A DNA stretch of 64,000 nt. It comes from Candidatus Saccharimonadota bacterium. Its GTDB lineage: Bacteria > Patescibacteriota > Saccharimonadia > Saccharimonadales > Saccharimonadaceae. Below the pieces are notes generated by a model. The model was not told where the DNA came from, did not search any database, and saw only the letters and a program-made list of their open reading frames with translations. The DNA is taken from positions 62,001 to 126,000 of the forward strand of contig WRHN01000003.1 in NCBI GenBank assembly GCA_009783235.1, given 5' to 3'. How positions within the stretch are numbered: position 1 is the stretch's first letter; every line of letters starts with the position of its first letter. Positions 27,523-35,189 of this stretch are shown here, piece by piece. The position numbers were made by a program, and so were the translations under genes.

Positions 27523-27618
27523 TTGCTTTTTTGGGAAAAATTTGTTAAGCTAATAGGGATATTAAATGAATCGCTTCTTTTTTAGTGGAGTGATTAGTGT
27601 AAATAACAAGGAGATTGG
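27523..27618 (+). promoter_or_regulatory. rplF operon promoter
   Basis: TTGCTT (27523-27528), 17-base spacer, TAAGCT (27546-27551), then a ~60-base leader with AAGGAG before the ATG. Confidence 0.6.
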
Positions 27619-28152
27619 ATGAGTCGAATCGGAAAACTACCAGTGGTGATTCCCGCTGGTGTGACAATCACGGTCGATCCCAATGACGTAACCGTCACGG
27701 GACCGAAAGGAACGTTGAAGCAATTTATTGTGCCGAACGTAACAGTGAAGGTCGAGGGTGATGAATTTGTGGTTACGCGCAATGATGAGAGCAAAGCGGC
27801 CAAGAGTTGTCACGGGCTGATGAGAGCTTTGGTGGCGAATATGGTCAAAGGCGTGAGCGAGGGCTTTAAAAAGGAGCTGGAAGTTAACGGAGTTGGCTTT
27901 CGGGTTGCTGGCGGCGGTCGCGCGCTAGAGTTGGCGTTGGGCTATAGCCACCCAGTAAAATTTGAAGCCCCAGAGGGCGTTAACTTGACGGTTGATAAAA
28001 TGCATATCACGGTTGAAGGAATTAACAAGCAATTAGTCGGCCAGGTAGCGGCAGATATTCGAGCCCTGCGCAAACCAGAGCCGTACAAAGGTAAGGGCAT
28101 CAAATATGTCGATGAACAAATTCGCCGCAAGGCAGGAAAGGCAGGTAACTAA
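27619..28152 (+). CDS. rplF: Ribosomal protein L6
   Basis: 177 residues, two tandem L6 folds. It starts MSRIGKLPVVIPAGV and ends with PEPYKGKGIKYVDEQIRRK, the family signature. It is the first gene of rplF-rplR-rpsE-rpsP-rpsO and is coupled to rplR (TAATG). Confidence 0.99.
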   Translation: MSRIGKLPVVIPAGVTITVDPNDVTVTGPKGTLKQFIVPNVTVKVEGDEFVVTRNDESKAAKSCHGLMRALVANMVKGVSEGFKKELEVNGVGFRVAGGGRALELALGYSHPVKFEAPEGVNLTVDKMHITVEGINKQLVGQVAADIRALRKPEPYKGKGIKYVDEQIRRKAGKAGN

Positions 28153-28499
28153 TGGCAAAGGCTAGTAATTTAAGTTTGCGCAAAGCTCGTGTTCGCGCCA
28201 AGGTTTGCGGTAGTGGCGACCGACCGCGTCTTTCGGTTGTAGTGTCGAATATCCATGTTTCAGCACAAATTATTGATGACGAAAAAGGCAAAACTTTGGT
28301 GGCGGCTACTACTGTCGGTATGAAAGAAGCCAAGGGCAAAACTTTGAGTGAAAAGGCGGCTATAATTGGTGCTACTATTGGCAAAGCGGCCAAAAAAGCA
28401 AAGATTAGTAAAGTGGTGTTTGACCGCAACGGTCGAGCTTATGCTGGACGTCTGTCGGCGTTGGCTGATGCTGCCCGCAAAGAAGGATTGGAGTTCTAA
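28152..28499 (+). CDS. rplR: Ribosomal protein L18
   Basis: 115 residues, 5S rRNA-binding. Typical RLSVVVSNIHVSAQIIDD and FDRNGRAYAGRLSALADAAR blocks. One base separates its stop from the rpsE ATG. Confidence 0.99.
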   Translation: MAKASNLSLRKARVRAKVCGSGDRPRLSVVVSNIHVSAQIIDDEKGKTLVAATTVGMKEAKGKTLSEKAAIIGATIGKAAKKAKISKVVFDRNGRAYAGRLSALADAARKEGLEF

Positions 28500-28500
28500 A

Positions 28501-29154
28501 ATGACTGATGAAGTAAAAAAGAACGTCGAAGGCGTTGAGGTGAAAACCGAGAATAAATTTGAAAAAGCTGTGCGCGAAGGTCGTCGAGACGCTCGCGCCA
28601 GAGGCGATCGTCGTGGTGGTCGTCGCGACAGACGTGATGAGGGGCCAAAAGAGTTCGAAGAAGTAACCATTTCGGTTAATCGAGTGGCGCGCGTAGTTAA
28701 GGGCGGCCGACGTTTCCGTTTTCAGGCTTTGGTGGTGGTTGGCAATCGCAAAGATAAAGTGGGCGTAGGTTTGGCCAAGGGCGCTGATGTGCAAGTGGCC
28801 GTCACTAAAGCCACTAATATTGCCAAGAAGAGTCTGATAACTTTTCCGCTGCAGGGTACTACTATTCCGCACGAAGCAGAGATCAAGCTGACAGGGGCGC
28901 ATGTGCTAATGAAGCCAGCGGCGCCAGGCACTGGTATCATCGCTGGCGGCGTAGTGCGACAGATTATCGGCACGACTGGTATTTCTAATTTGATATCTAA
29001 ATCTTTGGGCTCGAGTAATAAAATTAATATTGCCTACGCGACGGTCAAGGCGCTATCAGAACTGGTGCCAAGGTCTGAATGGATAGGCAACGAAAAGAAA
29101 GTCAAGGCAAAAGAGTCCGCTAAGGCAGAAGCTAAACAGAAAGGGGACAAGTAA
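28501..29154 (+). CDS. rpsE: Ribosomal protein S5
   Basis: 217 residues. The N-terminal ~45 residues are a charged Arg/Asp/Gly extension (GDRRGGRRDRRDEG), longer than usual. The double-stranded RNA-binding domain (VVKGGRRFRFQALVVVGN) and the GTTIPHEAEIKLTGAHVLMK region are standard. The ATG at 28501 follows the rplR stop; a longer in-frame opening overlaps rplR and is rejected. In most bacteria rpmD (L30) would come next. Here rpsP follows by TAATG overlap. Confidence 0.98.
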   Translation: MTDEVKKNVEGVEVKTENKFEKAVREGRRDARARGDRRGGRRDRRDEGPKEFEEVTISVNRVARVVKGGRRFRFQALVVVGNRKDKVGVGLAKGADVQVAVTKATNIAKKSLITFPLQGTTIPHEAEIKLTGAHVLMKPAAPGTGIIAGGVVRQIIGTTGISNLISKSLGSSNKINIAYATVKALSELVPRSEWIGNEKKVKAKESAKAEAKQKGDK

Positions 29155-29618
29155 TGTTAGCGATTCGATTACAGCGCGTAGGTCGCAAAGCCTACCCGAC
29201 ATATAAGATTATTGTACAGGACGCGCATCGTCACCCATCTTCTGGCCGAGTAGTGGCTTACGTGGGCTCGTTTAATCCACACACTAAAGAGGTAACTTTG
29301 GACAAAGATTCCATTGAGAGATATATGGACAACGGCGCGCAACCGACTTCTCGGGTGATTCGTTTGTTGCAAGACGCCAAAGTCAAGTTGCCAAAATGGG
29401 TCGACTTACCCAAGACAGACGCCAAGAAGGCTACGCGAAATCCTGAGAAATTGCGCAAAAATCGGCCAGAAGAGGAAGCAGTAGAGGTTGCGGAAGCACC
29501 GGCTGAAGAAGTAGCCGAGAACGCGGAAGCTGAAGTTGCGCCAGAAGCTGTTGCGCAAGAGCAGGAACAGGCAGAGCCAGAAGCGCCAGCTGAGGTGGAA
29601 GAAAAGGAGGCAGAATAA
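29154..29618 (+). CDS. rpsP: Ribosomal protein S16 with acidic tail
   Basis: 154 residues. The first ~90 are standard S16 (MLAIRLQRVGRKAYPTYKI, DSIERYMDNGAQPTSRV). A ~55-residue Ala/Glu-rich tail (from about residue 100) is added. S16 is normally with rimM/trmD; linkage to S5 and S15 is unusual. Coupled to rpsO by TAATG. Confidence 0.97.
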   Translation: MLAIRLQRVGRKAYPTYKIIVQDAHRHPSSGRVVAYVGSFNPHTKEVTLDKDSIERYMDNGAQPTSRVIRLLQDAKVKLPKWVDLPKTDAKKATRNPEKLRKNRPEEEAVEVAEAPAEEVAENAEAEVAPEAVAQEQEQAEPEAPAEVEEKEAE

Positions 29619-29884
29619 TGATTAGTAAAGAGAACAAAGCGGCCGCCATTGCGAAGACGCAGACGCACAAGCAAGACGTCGGCTCGGCTCACGCGCAAGT
29701 AGCTATTTTGACGGCACGGATTAACGAAATCACTGCGCACTTGAAAGAAAACAAGCACGATAACGGCGCGCGCCGAGGATTGGTTCAGATGGTCGGTCGT
29801 CGTAAGCGGTTGCTAAAATATATCGAGTCGAAAGATTTTAATGAGTACAAAAAAGTCATTGAGGCTCTAGGTTTGCGAAAATAA
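29618..29884 (+). CDS. rpsO: Ribosomal protein S15
   Basis: 88 residues with the typical DVGSAHAQVAILTARINEIT and RRGLVQMVGRRKRLLKYI blocks that bind 16S rRNA helices 20 and 22. Last gene of its operon, followed by a strong terminator. In E. coli it sits with pnp, which is not the case here. Confidence 0.99.
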   Translation: MISKENKAAAIAKTQTHKQDVGSAHAQVAILTARINEITAHLKENKHDNGARRGLVQMVGRRKRLLKYIESKDFNEYKKVIEALGLRK

Positions 29885-29900
29885 TCGAACAAGCACCGTA

Positions 29901-29928
29901 AAAACCTCCCAGTCGGGAGGTTTTTTGT
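29901..29928 (+). terminator. rpsO terminator
   Basis: Stem AAAACCTCCC/GGGAGGTTTT with TTTG following. Confidence 0.9.
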
Positions 29929-29945
29929 CGTCACGCAGACTGTGT

Positions 29946-30078
29946 TATAATGAAAGTGCAAAACTACATTTACATTATTGGTTTACACCGGTAAGGGAAG
30001 AAAAATGCGGCTATTTGCGCAGTTTTCCTTTATCGGGTAAATTGTAGTTTTGCGACTAAGCAGATAGTCGCATTTTTG
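29946..30078 (+). ncRNA. Long-hairpin small RNA or leader attenuator
   Basis: TATAAT at 29946-29951. From about 29958 a stacked hairpin forms. GCAAAACTACATTTAC (29958-29973) pairs with 30037-30053 with one bulge. Directly enclosed is CCGGTAAGGGAA (29988-29999) with TTCCTTTATCGG (30025-30036), 12 pairs. At the tip TGCG (30006-30009) pairs with CGCA (30018-30021). A terminator-like hairpin GCGACTA/TAGTCGC (30052-30071) with ATTTTTG follows. This is either a ~120-nt sRNA or an attenuator controlling the membrane protein gene at 30102. No known riboswitch class is recognised. Confidence 0.6.
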
Positions 30079-30101
30079 TTGCGGCAGAAAGGAGAGAGTT
30101 C

Positions 30102-30284
30102 GTGGGAATTTTAATGTTCTTACTGTGGTGGGCATTTTGTTACTTGTGCATGGTTGTTCTCTGGTCAATTGTTTACGGAATAGCTAAAAGAGAAATTATG
30201 TCACAAAAAGCAGCTGAAGCCATCGGCACGCTGTCTTTGGTGGTCAGTATTGTATTGTACGCACTGGGTTGGAATCTATTTTAA
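30102..30284 (+). CDS. Small two-helix membrane protein
   Basis: 60 residues with two hydrophobic helices (about 2-25 and 40-58) separated by a short charged loop (KREIMSQKAAEA). GTG start with GGAGAG 5 bases upstream; an ATG four codons later (30114) is an alternative. It sits just after the hairpin RNA and just before the split G5-domain gene, perhaps in one transcript. Function unknown. Confidence 0.6.
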   Translation: MGILMFLLWWAFCYLCMVVLWSIVYGIAKREIMSQKAAEAIGTLSLVVSIVLYALGWNLF

Positions 30285-30301
30285 TGAGAGGAGAATAATC
30301 G

Positions 30302-30502
30302 ATGGACAACATATTAGAAAAGTTTTTGCTGTTTACGGTTTTTATCGTAATTGGAATTGGTGTATCTTTCATAGCGCGAAAATATGACAAAGGCGGTGAA
30401 AAAACCAAGAAAACCATTATGAGCGAGCGAAAATCAGCAAAAGTCTCAAAGGGTAGCAAAAAAAGAAGCTCTCGCAAAAGAAGCAAAACAAGATTCTTAT
30501 AG
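30302..30502 (+). CDS. G5-domain membrane protein, N-terminal part (before frameshift)
   Basis: 66 residues as read. A short N-terminus and a membrane helix (LLFTVFIVIGIGVSFIA, about 8-25) are followed by a Lys/Ser-rich segment. The ribosome site is GAGAGGAGAA. At the run of seven A (30457-30463) a -1 shift would join this frame to the next. The joined reading goes SKGSKKKKLSQKKQNK, then a second membrane helix and the G5-like domain. In zero frame it ends 14 bases before the next coding piece. Probably one gene split by a frameshift. Confidence 0.6.
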   Translation: MDNILEKFLLFTVFIVIGIGVSFIARKYDKGGEKTKKTIMSERKSAKVSKGSKKRSSRKRSKTRFL

Positions 30503-30516
30503 GTTTCATAGCCGTC

Positions 30517-31035
30517 TTGGCGGGCGTGTATTTTTTATTTCCGTTTTCTAAAATTGTGACAGAAGAAGAGGTAGTGCCATATAAAAACGACGGATGGGAA
30601 GATCCAGATATGGAATTGGGCCAAGTGGAAGTAGTTAGAAAGGGAAGAACTGGCATCGTCGAAAAAGGCTACAGGGTAACTTACACGCTTAGCGGGCGGA
30701 TACTTTCAAATCCAGACGAACCCGAATACTCAACAATTATTCAACATCCATCAGATCAAATAGAACACAGGGGCACTAAAAGATGGCAGTATATGTTGTG
30801 TTCGGACGGTAGTTATATGTACTATACCAACGAGCAGTTCCAAGATAAAAATGTTGGATACACCCATCAGCGTCCCGATTCGTGCGCGGAAAATGGACAT
30901 GGACAAATGACAGAACTAACTAATACGCCACCGCCAAATTATACGTATGTTAATAATTATTACGTCAACCCGAATGTTAGAATGAATTGTGTCGAGATTA
31001 TCAAAGGGAGCAGTTTGACTTGTTATTCGTATTAG
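30517..31035 (+). CDS. G5-domain membrane protein, C-terminal part (after frameshift)
   Basis: 172 residues are read from a TTG, but the frame is open back to 30457 with no normal start. The missing N-terminus supplies a membrane helix (ILIGFIAVLAGVYFLFPF). Then comes a region resembling a G5 domain: TEEEVVPYKNDGWED, VVRKGRTGIVEKGYRVTYT. The G5 family is found in adhesins and wall-associated proteins. The C-terminal part has Cys residues and an Asn/Tyr-rich stretch. Probably extracytoplasmic. See the finding on the A7 tract. Confidence 0.6.
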   Translation: MAGVYFLFPFSKIVTEEEVVPYKNDGWEDPDMELGQVEVVRKGRTGIVEKGYRVTYTLSGRILSNPDEPEYSTIIQHPSDQIEHRGTKRWQYMLCSDGSYMYYTNEQFQDKNVGYTHQRPDSCAENGHGQMTELTNTPPPNYTYVNNYYVNPNVRMNCVEIIKGSSLTCYSY

Positions 31036-31071
31036 ATATCTAGAAATCACCCTTCTCCTACGCACTAGCGC

Positions 31072-31133
31072 TTGATTTGTCTATTATTATGTGTTAGAAT
31101 GTACAGGTTAATATAATTTTTAAGAGGAGAGAT
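31072..31133 (+). promoter_or_regulatory. rplO operon promoter
   Basis: TTGATT (31072-31077), 17-base spacer, TAGAAT (31095-31100) with a TG extension, and ribosome site AAGAGGAGAG. Confidence 0.7.
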
Positions 31134-31658
31134 ATGACCAAATATCACGAGTTGAGCGCAACAGCGAACAAAGGGAAAAAGCGCGTTGGTCGGGGTATCG
31201 CAGCTGGTGGCGGCAAAACTGCCGGGCGTGGTACCAAGGGTCAAAAGGCCCGCACTGGCAAAAAGATCCGAGCCACTTTTATGGGTGGTCAAGGTCCGTT
31301 GGTGCAACGTGTCCCGAAATTGCGCGGGTTTAAGAGTCTGCGCGTACCAGCCCAGGTGGTTTATGCCAATGAACTGACTGGAGCTAAGCAAGATCACTTC
31401 TCGCTTTATCAAGCGGGACTAATTACGACGCCTTATCACGCCGTTAAGGTGATTATGGGCAAGAGCGAAGTGAGCTTTCAGGGCAAGCTAGAAGTTTCTG
31501 GTGCATCAAAATCTGTCATAGAGGCTATAGCCAAAAACGGCGGCAGTTTTACGAAGGTGGAAGTGCCAGAGTTGCCGGCTTCTAAGCAGAAGGCAGAGAA
31601 ACTAGAGGCCAAGGCGAAAACTAAAGCCAAACGAGCTGCTAAAAAGGAGGACAAATAA
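31134..31658 (+). CDS. rplO: Ribosomal protein L15
   Basis: 174 residues. Typical [21 protein letters not shown]-terminal block and [19 protein letters not shown] Lys/Ala-rich tail ends it. First of rplO-rplS-rplK-rpmG; normally it lies between rpmD and secY. Coupled to rplS by TAATG. Confidence 0.98.
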   Translation: MTKYHELSATANKGKKRVGRGIAAGGGKTAGRGTKGQKARTGKKIRATFMGGQGPLVQRVPKLRGFKSLRVPAQVVYANELTGAKQDHFSLYQAGLITTPYHAVKVIMGKSEVSFQGKLEVSGASKSVIEAIAKNGGSFTKVEVPELPASKQKAEKLEAKAKTKAKRAAKKEDK

Positions 31659-32200
31659 TGAGTTACGAATTGATTAAAAAAGTCTCTGATAGCAGTAAGA
31701 AACATCAAGTTGTTGACGTGCGTTCTGGCGACACAGTTAAGGTTTATCAGAAAATTAAGGAAGGCAGCAAAACTCGTACCCAGATGTTCGAGGGTGTGGT
31801 AATTCGCGTGGATCGCAAAAATTCGGTCACGGCGCGCATCACAGTCCGCAAGATTACTTCCGGCGTGGGTGTTGAAAAGAGTTATTTACTGCACAGCCCG
31901 CTGGTTGAGAAGATTATCATTACTAAGCGCGGTAAAGTGCGTCGAAATTACTTGACGTATTTGCGAGGTCGCACTGGTAAGTCGGCGCGCTTGGTGGGTA
32001 AAGATTTTGACAAGTCGATTAATGATATCGAGGAGGCGCCAGCGCCAACGGAAGAAAAGCCAGAAGTCGAAAATCAAGCCGAGGCTGGGCAGGTCGAAGT
32101 GGCGGAAAAATCAGAAGAAGTCGTTGCGGCAGAAGAAAAAACTGCTGAGACAAAAGTCGAAGAAACAGAAAATGTAACAACGAAAAGCGAGGAGGCATAA
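31658..32200 (+). CDS. rplS: Ribosomal protein L19 with acidic tail
   Basis: 180 residues. The L19 core (VRSGDTVKVYQKIKEGSKTR, MFEGVVIRVDRKN, GVGVEKSYLLHSPLVEKI) occupies the first ~115. A ~60-residue Glu/Ala-rich tail follows, like that of S16 in this genome. It ends one base before the rplK ATG. Confidence 0.97.
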   Translation: MSYELIKKVSDSSKKHQVVDVRSGDTVKVYQKIKEGSKTRTQMFEGVVIRVDRKNSVTARITVRKITSGVGVEKSYLLHSPLVEKIIITKRGKVRRNYLTYLRGRTGKSARLVGKDFDKSINDIEEAPAPTEEKPEVENQAEAGQVEVAEKSEEVVAAEEKTAETKVEETENVTTKSEEA

Positions 32201-32201
32201 T

Positions 32202-32627
32202 ATGGCAAAGCAAATTATCGGCAATCTGAAACTCCGCATTCCAGCGGGGCGGGCTACTGCTGGGCCTCCAGTTGGTTCAACTTTGGGCCAGTGGGGCTTG
32301 AACATGATGGACTTTATCAACCCATTTAACGAGCAGACCAAAGACTTAAACGGCAAGGACGTGATTGTGCACATGAAGATTTATGATGATCGTACTTTTG
32401 ATTGGATTTGCCTGGGGCAGCCAGTAGATGATTTGATCCGCGAGAAGATTAAAATCGACAAAGGTTCGGGTCGTCCACACGAAACAAAAGTTGGCAAAAT
32501 TACCAAGGCGCAGCTGAGAGAAATTGCCGAGGTTAAGAAAGATCATTTAAACGCTATTGACGAAGAGGGTGCGATTAAAGTTATTGCTGGCACCGCTCGT
32601 TCGATGGGCGTGGAAGTGGAGGATTAA
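32202..32627 (+). CDS. rplK: Ribosomal protein L11
   Basis: 141 residues. N-terminal LRIPAGRATAGPPVGSTLGQ and the C-terminal rRNA-binding domain ending VIAGTARSMGVEVE are typical. This GTPase-centre protein is usually next to rplA and nusG; neither is here. rpmG follows after one base. Confidence 0.99.
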   Translation: MAKQIIGNLKLRIPAGRATAGPPVGSTLGQWGLNMMDFINPFNEQTKDLNGKDVIVHMKIYDDRTFDWICLGQPVDDLIREKIKIDKGSGRPHETKVGKITKAQLREIAEVKKDHLNAIDEEGAIKVIAGTARSMGVEVED

Positions 32628-32628
32628 A

Positions 32629-32847
32629 ATGGCAGGCAAAAAATCAGGATCAAAATCGAAGCGCAAATTGGTTGGATTGGTCTCGGAAGCGTCGGGTCAC
32701 CGCACTTATTATGTGAAGAAAAATACGATGAACACCCCGGATCTTTTGGAGCTGAAAAAATACGATCCATTGACCCGCAAACACGAGGTTTACAAAGAAA
32801 CCAAGAAGAATCTAGGCCGCAACGTGGTCAAAGCGAAGAAACGCTAA
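32629..32847 (+). CDS. rpmG: Ribosomal protein L33, cysteine-free
   Basis: 72 residues. HRTYYVKKNTMNTPDLLELK and KYDPLTRKHEVYKETK match L33. It has no cysteine, so it is the zinc-independent form. The in-frame opening upstream overlaps rplK; ATG 32629 right after the rplK stop is the start. A strong terminator follows. Confidence 0.95.
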   Translation: MAGKKSGSKSKRKLVGLVSEASGHRTYYVKKNTMNTPDLLELKKYDPLTRKHEVYKETKKNLGRNVVKAKKR

Positions 32848-32852
32848 AACAC

Positions 32853-32889
32853 AAAAACCGCTCAGGAAATGCACAGGGCGGTTTTTTCT
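32853..32889 (+). terminator. rplO operon terminator
   Basis: AAAACCGC and GGGCGGTT arms followed by TTTTC. Confidence 0.85.
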
Positions 32890-32972
32890 TGACGAATTGT
32901 CAAGATGCTTGTGCTTGCATTATTTAGGGCTTAACTTATAATTAGTTTATTACTAAATAGAAGGAGGAAAGA

Positions 32973-33869
32973 GTGAGTGATGCTTCTAAAAAGGTGGTGA
33001 CAAGAGATCGGATTTTAATGATTGTGTTGACGGTTATTTTGTTGATTTTTGGTGGTGTGATGTGGTGTGTGCATAATGCGTGCATTAAAAACGCCATGGC
33101 GGCGAGCAAATCGGAGGTGATTGATTCGACTGAGCAAGCCAAAAATGAATTAAGGAAAAAAATTAAGAAATTGTCGGGGGAGCTGACTGAGGACACTGAG
33201 ACGCTGGCGACGATGATTAGTAACACCAAACAGAGTATCAGCAATAATTTGGTCAGTGTTGTTAACCAGAATTTGGATAACGCCAAGGCCCTGGCGGAGT
33301 TGACGAATAATCTGAACCAGGCTGAGAAGAATTTGGCGCAATATAGTCAAGAGCTGAGAGTTTTGGTTAATTGCGAATGTGGCGAGGTGGCTGAGCTGGC
33401 GGAACTGGCTGAGATTTACGAGCTGCTGCTGGGTGTTGAGCCGCGGCTGAATGATATTGAGAGTCATATTATTCGCGTGATGGTTGAAACTGACGGAAAA
33501 GTGGCGGACAATATGGACTTTTTGCAACAGGCGCGGGCGGATTTTGAAGCGCTGTATGCGAATGATCGTAAGTATATTTTGGATTTGGAAACTGAGGCCA
33601 GGAATGCTTTTAGTGGAACGCAAGCTTATCTGGACGATAAATTTGGCGGTTTGACGACCAAGCAGGACGCTATTTTGCTGGGCGTGAGCGACGTGCGTTT
33701 GCTGATTATGAATTGGCAACAGACGGGCGCGCGTCAGGTCGCTAACGATGCCGTAACGAATGTGGACGCTAAGCTGCAGCAGTTGCAGGCGGATATGACT
33801 AATTATATTGACGCTAAGTTCGCTAAATTGTGCTTTGCCTTGGCTGGCGATGCTAGTTGTGCGGATTAG
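32973..33869 (+). CDS. Membrane-anchored coiled-coil protein
   Basis: 298 residues. A membrane helix (about 13-36, LMIVLTVILLIFGGVMW) is followed by long helical coiled coil (about 45-270) rich in Glu, Leu, Asn and Ala, and a Cys-containing end. Type II topology suggests the coil is outside. GTG start with AAGGAGG 6 bases upstream. No domain recognised. Its own terminator is not obvious; cassette copy 2 follows. Confidence 0.75.
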   Translation: MSDASKKVVTRDRILMIVLTVILLIFGGVMWCVHNACIKNAMAASKSEVIDSTEQAKNELRKKIKKLSGELTEDTETLATMISNTKQSISNNLVSVVNQNLDNAKALAELTNNLNQAEKNLAQYSQELRVLVNCECGEVAELAELAEIYELLLGVEPRLNDIESHIIRVMVETDGKVADNMDFLQQARADFEALYANDRKYILDLETEARNAFSGTQAYLDDKFGGLTTKQDAILLGVSDVRLLIMNWQQTGARQVANDAVTNVDAKLQQLQADMTNYIDAKFAKLCFALAGDASCAD

Positions 33870-33890
33870 CGGTATTGAGTTTTTAAACCA

Positions 33891-34024
33891 TTGACTTTTA
33901 ATAATTAGTGTGCTATAATATGGGACATTGTTTTGGCGCGATGCCAAACAAAGACCCTTAAGAATTCGGTGTGATAGGGTATGTCTATCTGCCCAGTTTT
34001 TACCATAACGAAAGTAAGAAAATA
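33891..34024 (+). promoter_or_regulatory. Cassette copy 2: promoter and structured leader
   Basis: TTGACT (33891-33896), 17-base spacer, TATAAT (33914-33919). Hairpin TTTGGC/GCCAAA (33932-33948) with loop GCGAT. Then AATTCGG and TGTGATAG (33970-33977). The stretch after it (GGTATGTCTATCTGCCCAG) resembles copy 3 (GCATATGCTTATCCAGCC). Confidence 0.7.
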
Positions 34025-34951
34025 ATGATCGTTCCAACTAATAGCGGCGATGCGCAGATTACATTGCTAGACGGAAGAAGATTTTGCTTTTACCGATGGA
34101 AGTTAGGCAAGAAAGAGGTCAAGGGCGTGGTCGACAAGCTAGTTCGTTTTGCATTTTTTATTGCTAAAAACAGCGATAAAAGTGTGAACTTGCCAACGCG
34201 TGCTGAGCTGCGACAGCAGATTCGCAAACAGGTTAAGGCCTTAAACAGAAAAGGATATGCATTGAAATATTTCTTGCGTTTGGGCGCCGATATTATTTCG
34301 GAAAAACGACTAAGGCAATTGATTCACTCACAATACGCCGCCCCGGGCACAATACGAACGCCTGCTGCGCACAAGGATAGTTATGTGGATTTAGAGTTAG
34401 GAAGAGCGCTTACCGGTATTACGGTTTGTGGGATGTTTTTACATATGCACTCATGTGGTAGAGGCGGCTGCCGTGCGGTTACTCACGACATAGATTGTCG
34501 TAATCGCGGCGGAATGCCTATATCTGAAAGCAGCCGCTGTTCAGAATGTGATGCTTATTATAGAGACGAGACATCGGTATTGATGGGAATGAGTTATGAG
34601 CATACTCCTGATAGCGTAGCGGTGGCTATACTCGAGACGATGGATCAATTAATCAACATGGATTTTGGTTCAAGCTTCAATAAGGATTTTCTCAAGTATC
34701 GTGATTATCTGTCTTTGCATTTGATGAAGACACGTAAGCCGGGTTTTGATCCATGGAGAGTAAAACTAGCAGAAGTTCCAGGATACGATATAGACCACCT
34801 GTTTTACGCCGACTTTATACGTCGGCTGATGATTTACGGTTGCTACGCAAGTGGCGGCGCTCCATGGGTCGAGTTGCGGCCGGATCGTGGTTATGCCGTT
34901 GGTTGCTATTCTACCAGTATGTCCATCATAGCCGTGGGCTCTAAATTGTGA
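34025..34951 (+). CDS. Orphan protein, cassette family, copy 2
   Basis: 308 residues from ATG 34025; an in-frame start at 33971 would lie within the conserved leader and is unlikely. It shares FFIAKNSDK, GYALKYFLRLGADIIS, TGITVCGMFL and YRDYLSLHLM with copies 1 and 3. Unlike them it carries a ~60-residue insert after the TGITVCGMFL block. The insert has five cysteines in CGRGGC, DIDC and CSEC groups, suggestive of a metal site. No signal or membrane segment is visible. Function unknown. Confidence 0.82.
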   Translation: MIVPTNSGDAQITLLDGRRFCFYRWKLGKKEVKGVVDKLVRFAFFIAKNSDKSVNLPTRAELRQQIRKQVKALNRKGYALKYFLRLGADIISEKRLRQLIHSQYAAPGTIRTPAAHKDSYVDLELGRALTGITVCGMFLHMHSCGRGGCRAVTHDIDCRNRGGMPISESSRCSECDAYYRDETSVLMGMSYEHTPDSVAVAILETMDQLINMDFGSSFNKDFLKYRDYLSLHLMKTRKPGFDPWRVKLAEVPGYDIDHLFYADFIRRLMIYGCYASGGAPWVELRPDRGYAVGCYSTSMSIIAVGSKL

Positions 34952-34958
34952 CTATTTA

Positions 34959-35028
34959 CTATCACAACCAAAAGGGCGTAAGCTGATTGGGGTCTCCCCC
35001 AAGATAGTTTACGCCCTTTTCTTTTATG
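34959..35028 (+). terminator. Conserved cassette terminator, copy 2
   Basis: CTATCACAACC (34959-34969), then stem GGGCGTAAGCT/AGTTTACGCCC around TTGGGG/CCCCAA, ending TTTTCTTTT. Confidence 0.88.
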
Positions 35029-35124
35029 GTGCACATCGAAGAGCGAAGCTAGCGAATATTCCAGACACAATGGGCATCGAGCAATATTACCAAGAGTGGT
35101 TCGGCGATGACAAAAATTAGAAGC

Positions 35125-35154
35125 GGCCTCTTTACACGGAGGCTCTTTTTGTGT
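35125..35154 (+). terminator. Terminator upstream of secY
   Basis: Stem GCCTC/GAGGC with TTTACACG loop and TCTTTTTG. The ~90 bases before it hold an open frame without a good start, reading toward KLANIPDTMGIEQYYQEWF, possibly the tail of a decayed gene. Confidence 0.65.
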
Positions 35155-35189
35155 ACAATGGTTTAGGTAACTAAAAATACCGAGGTAAG

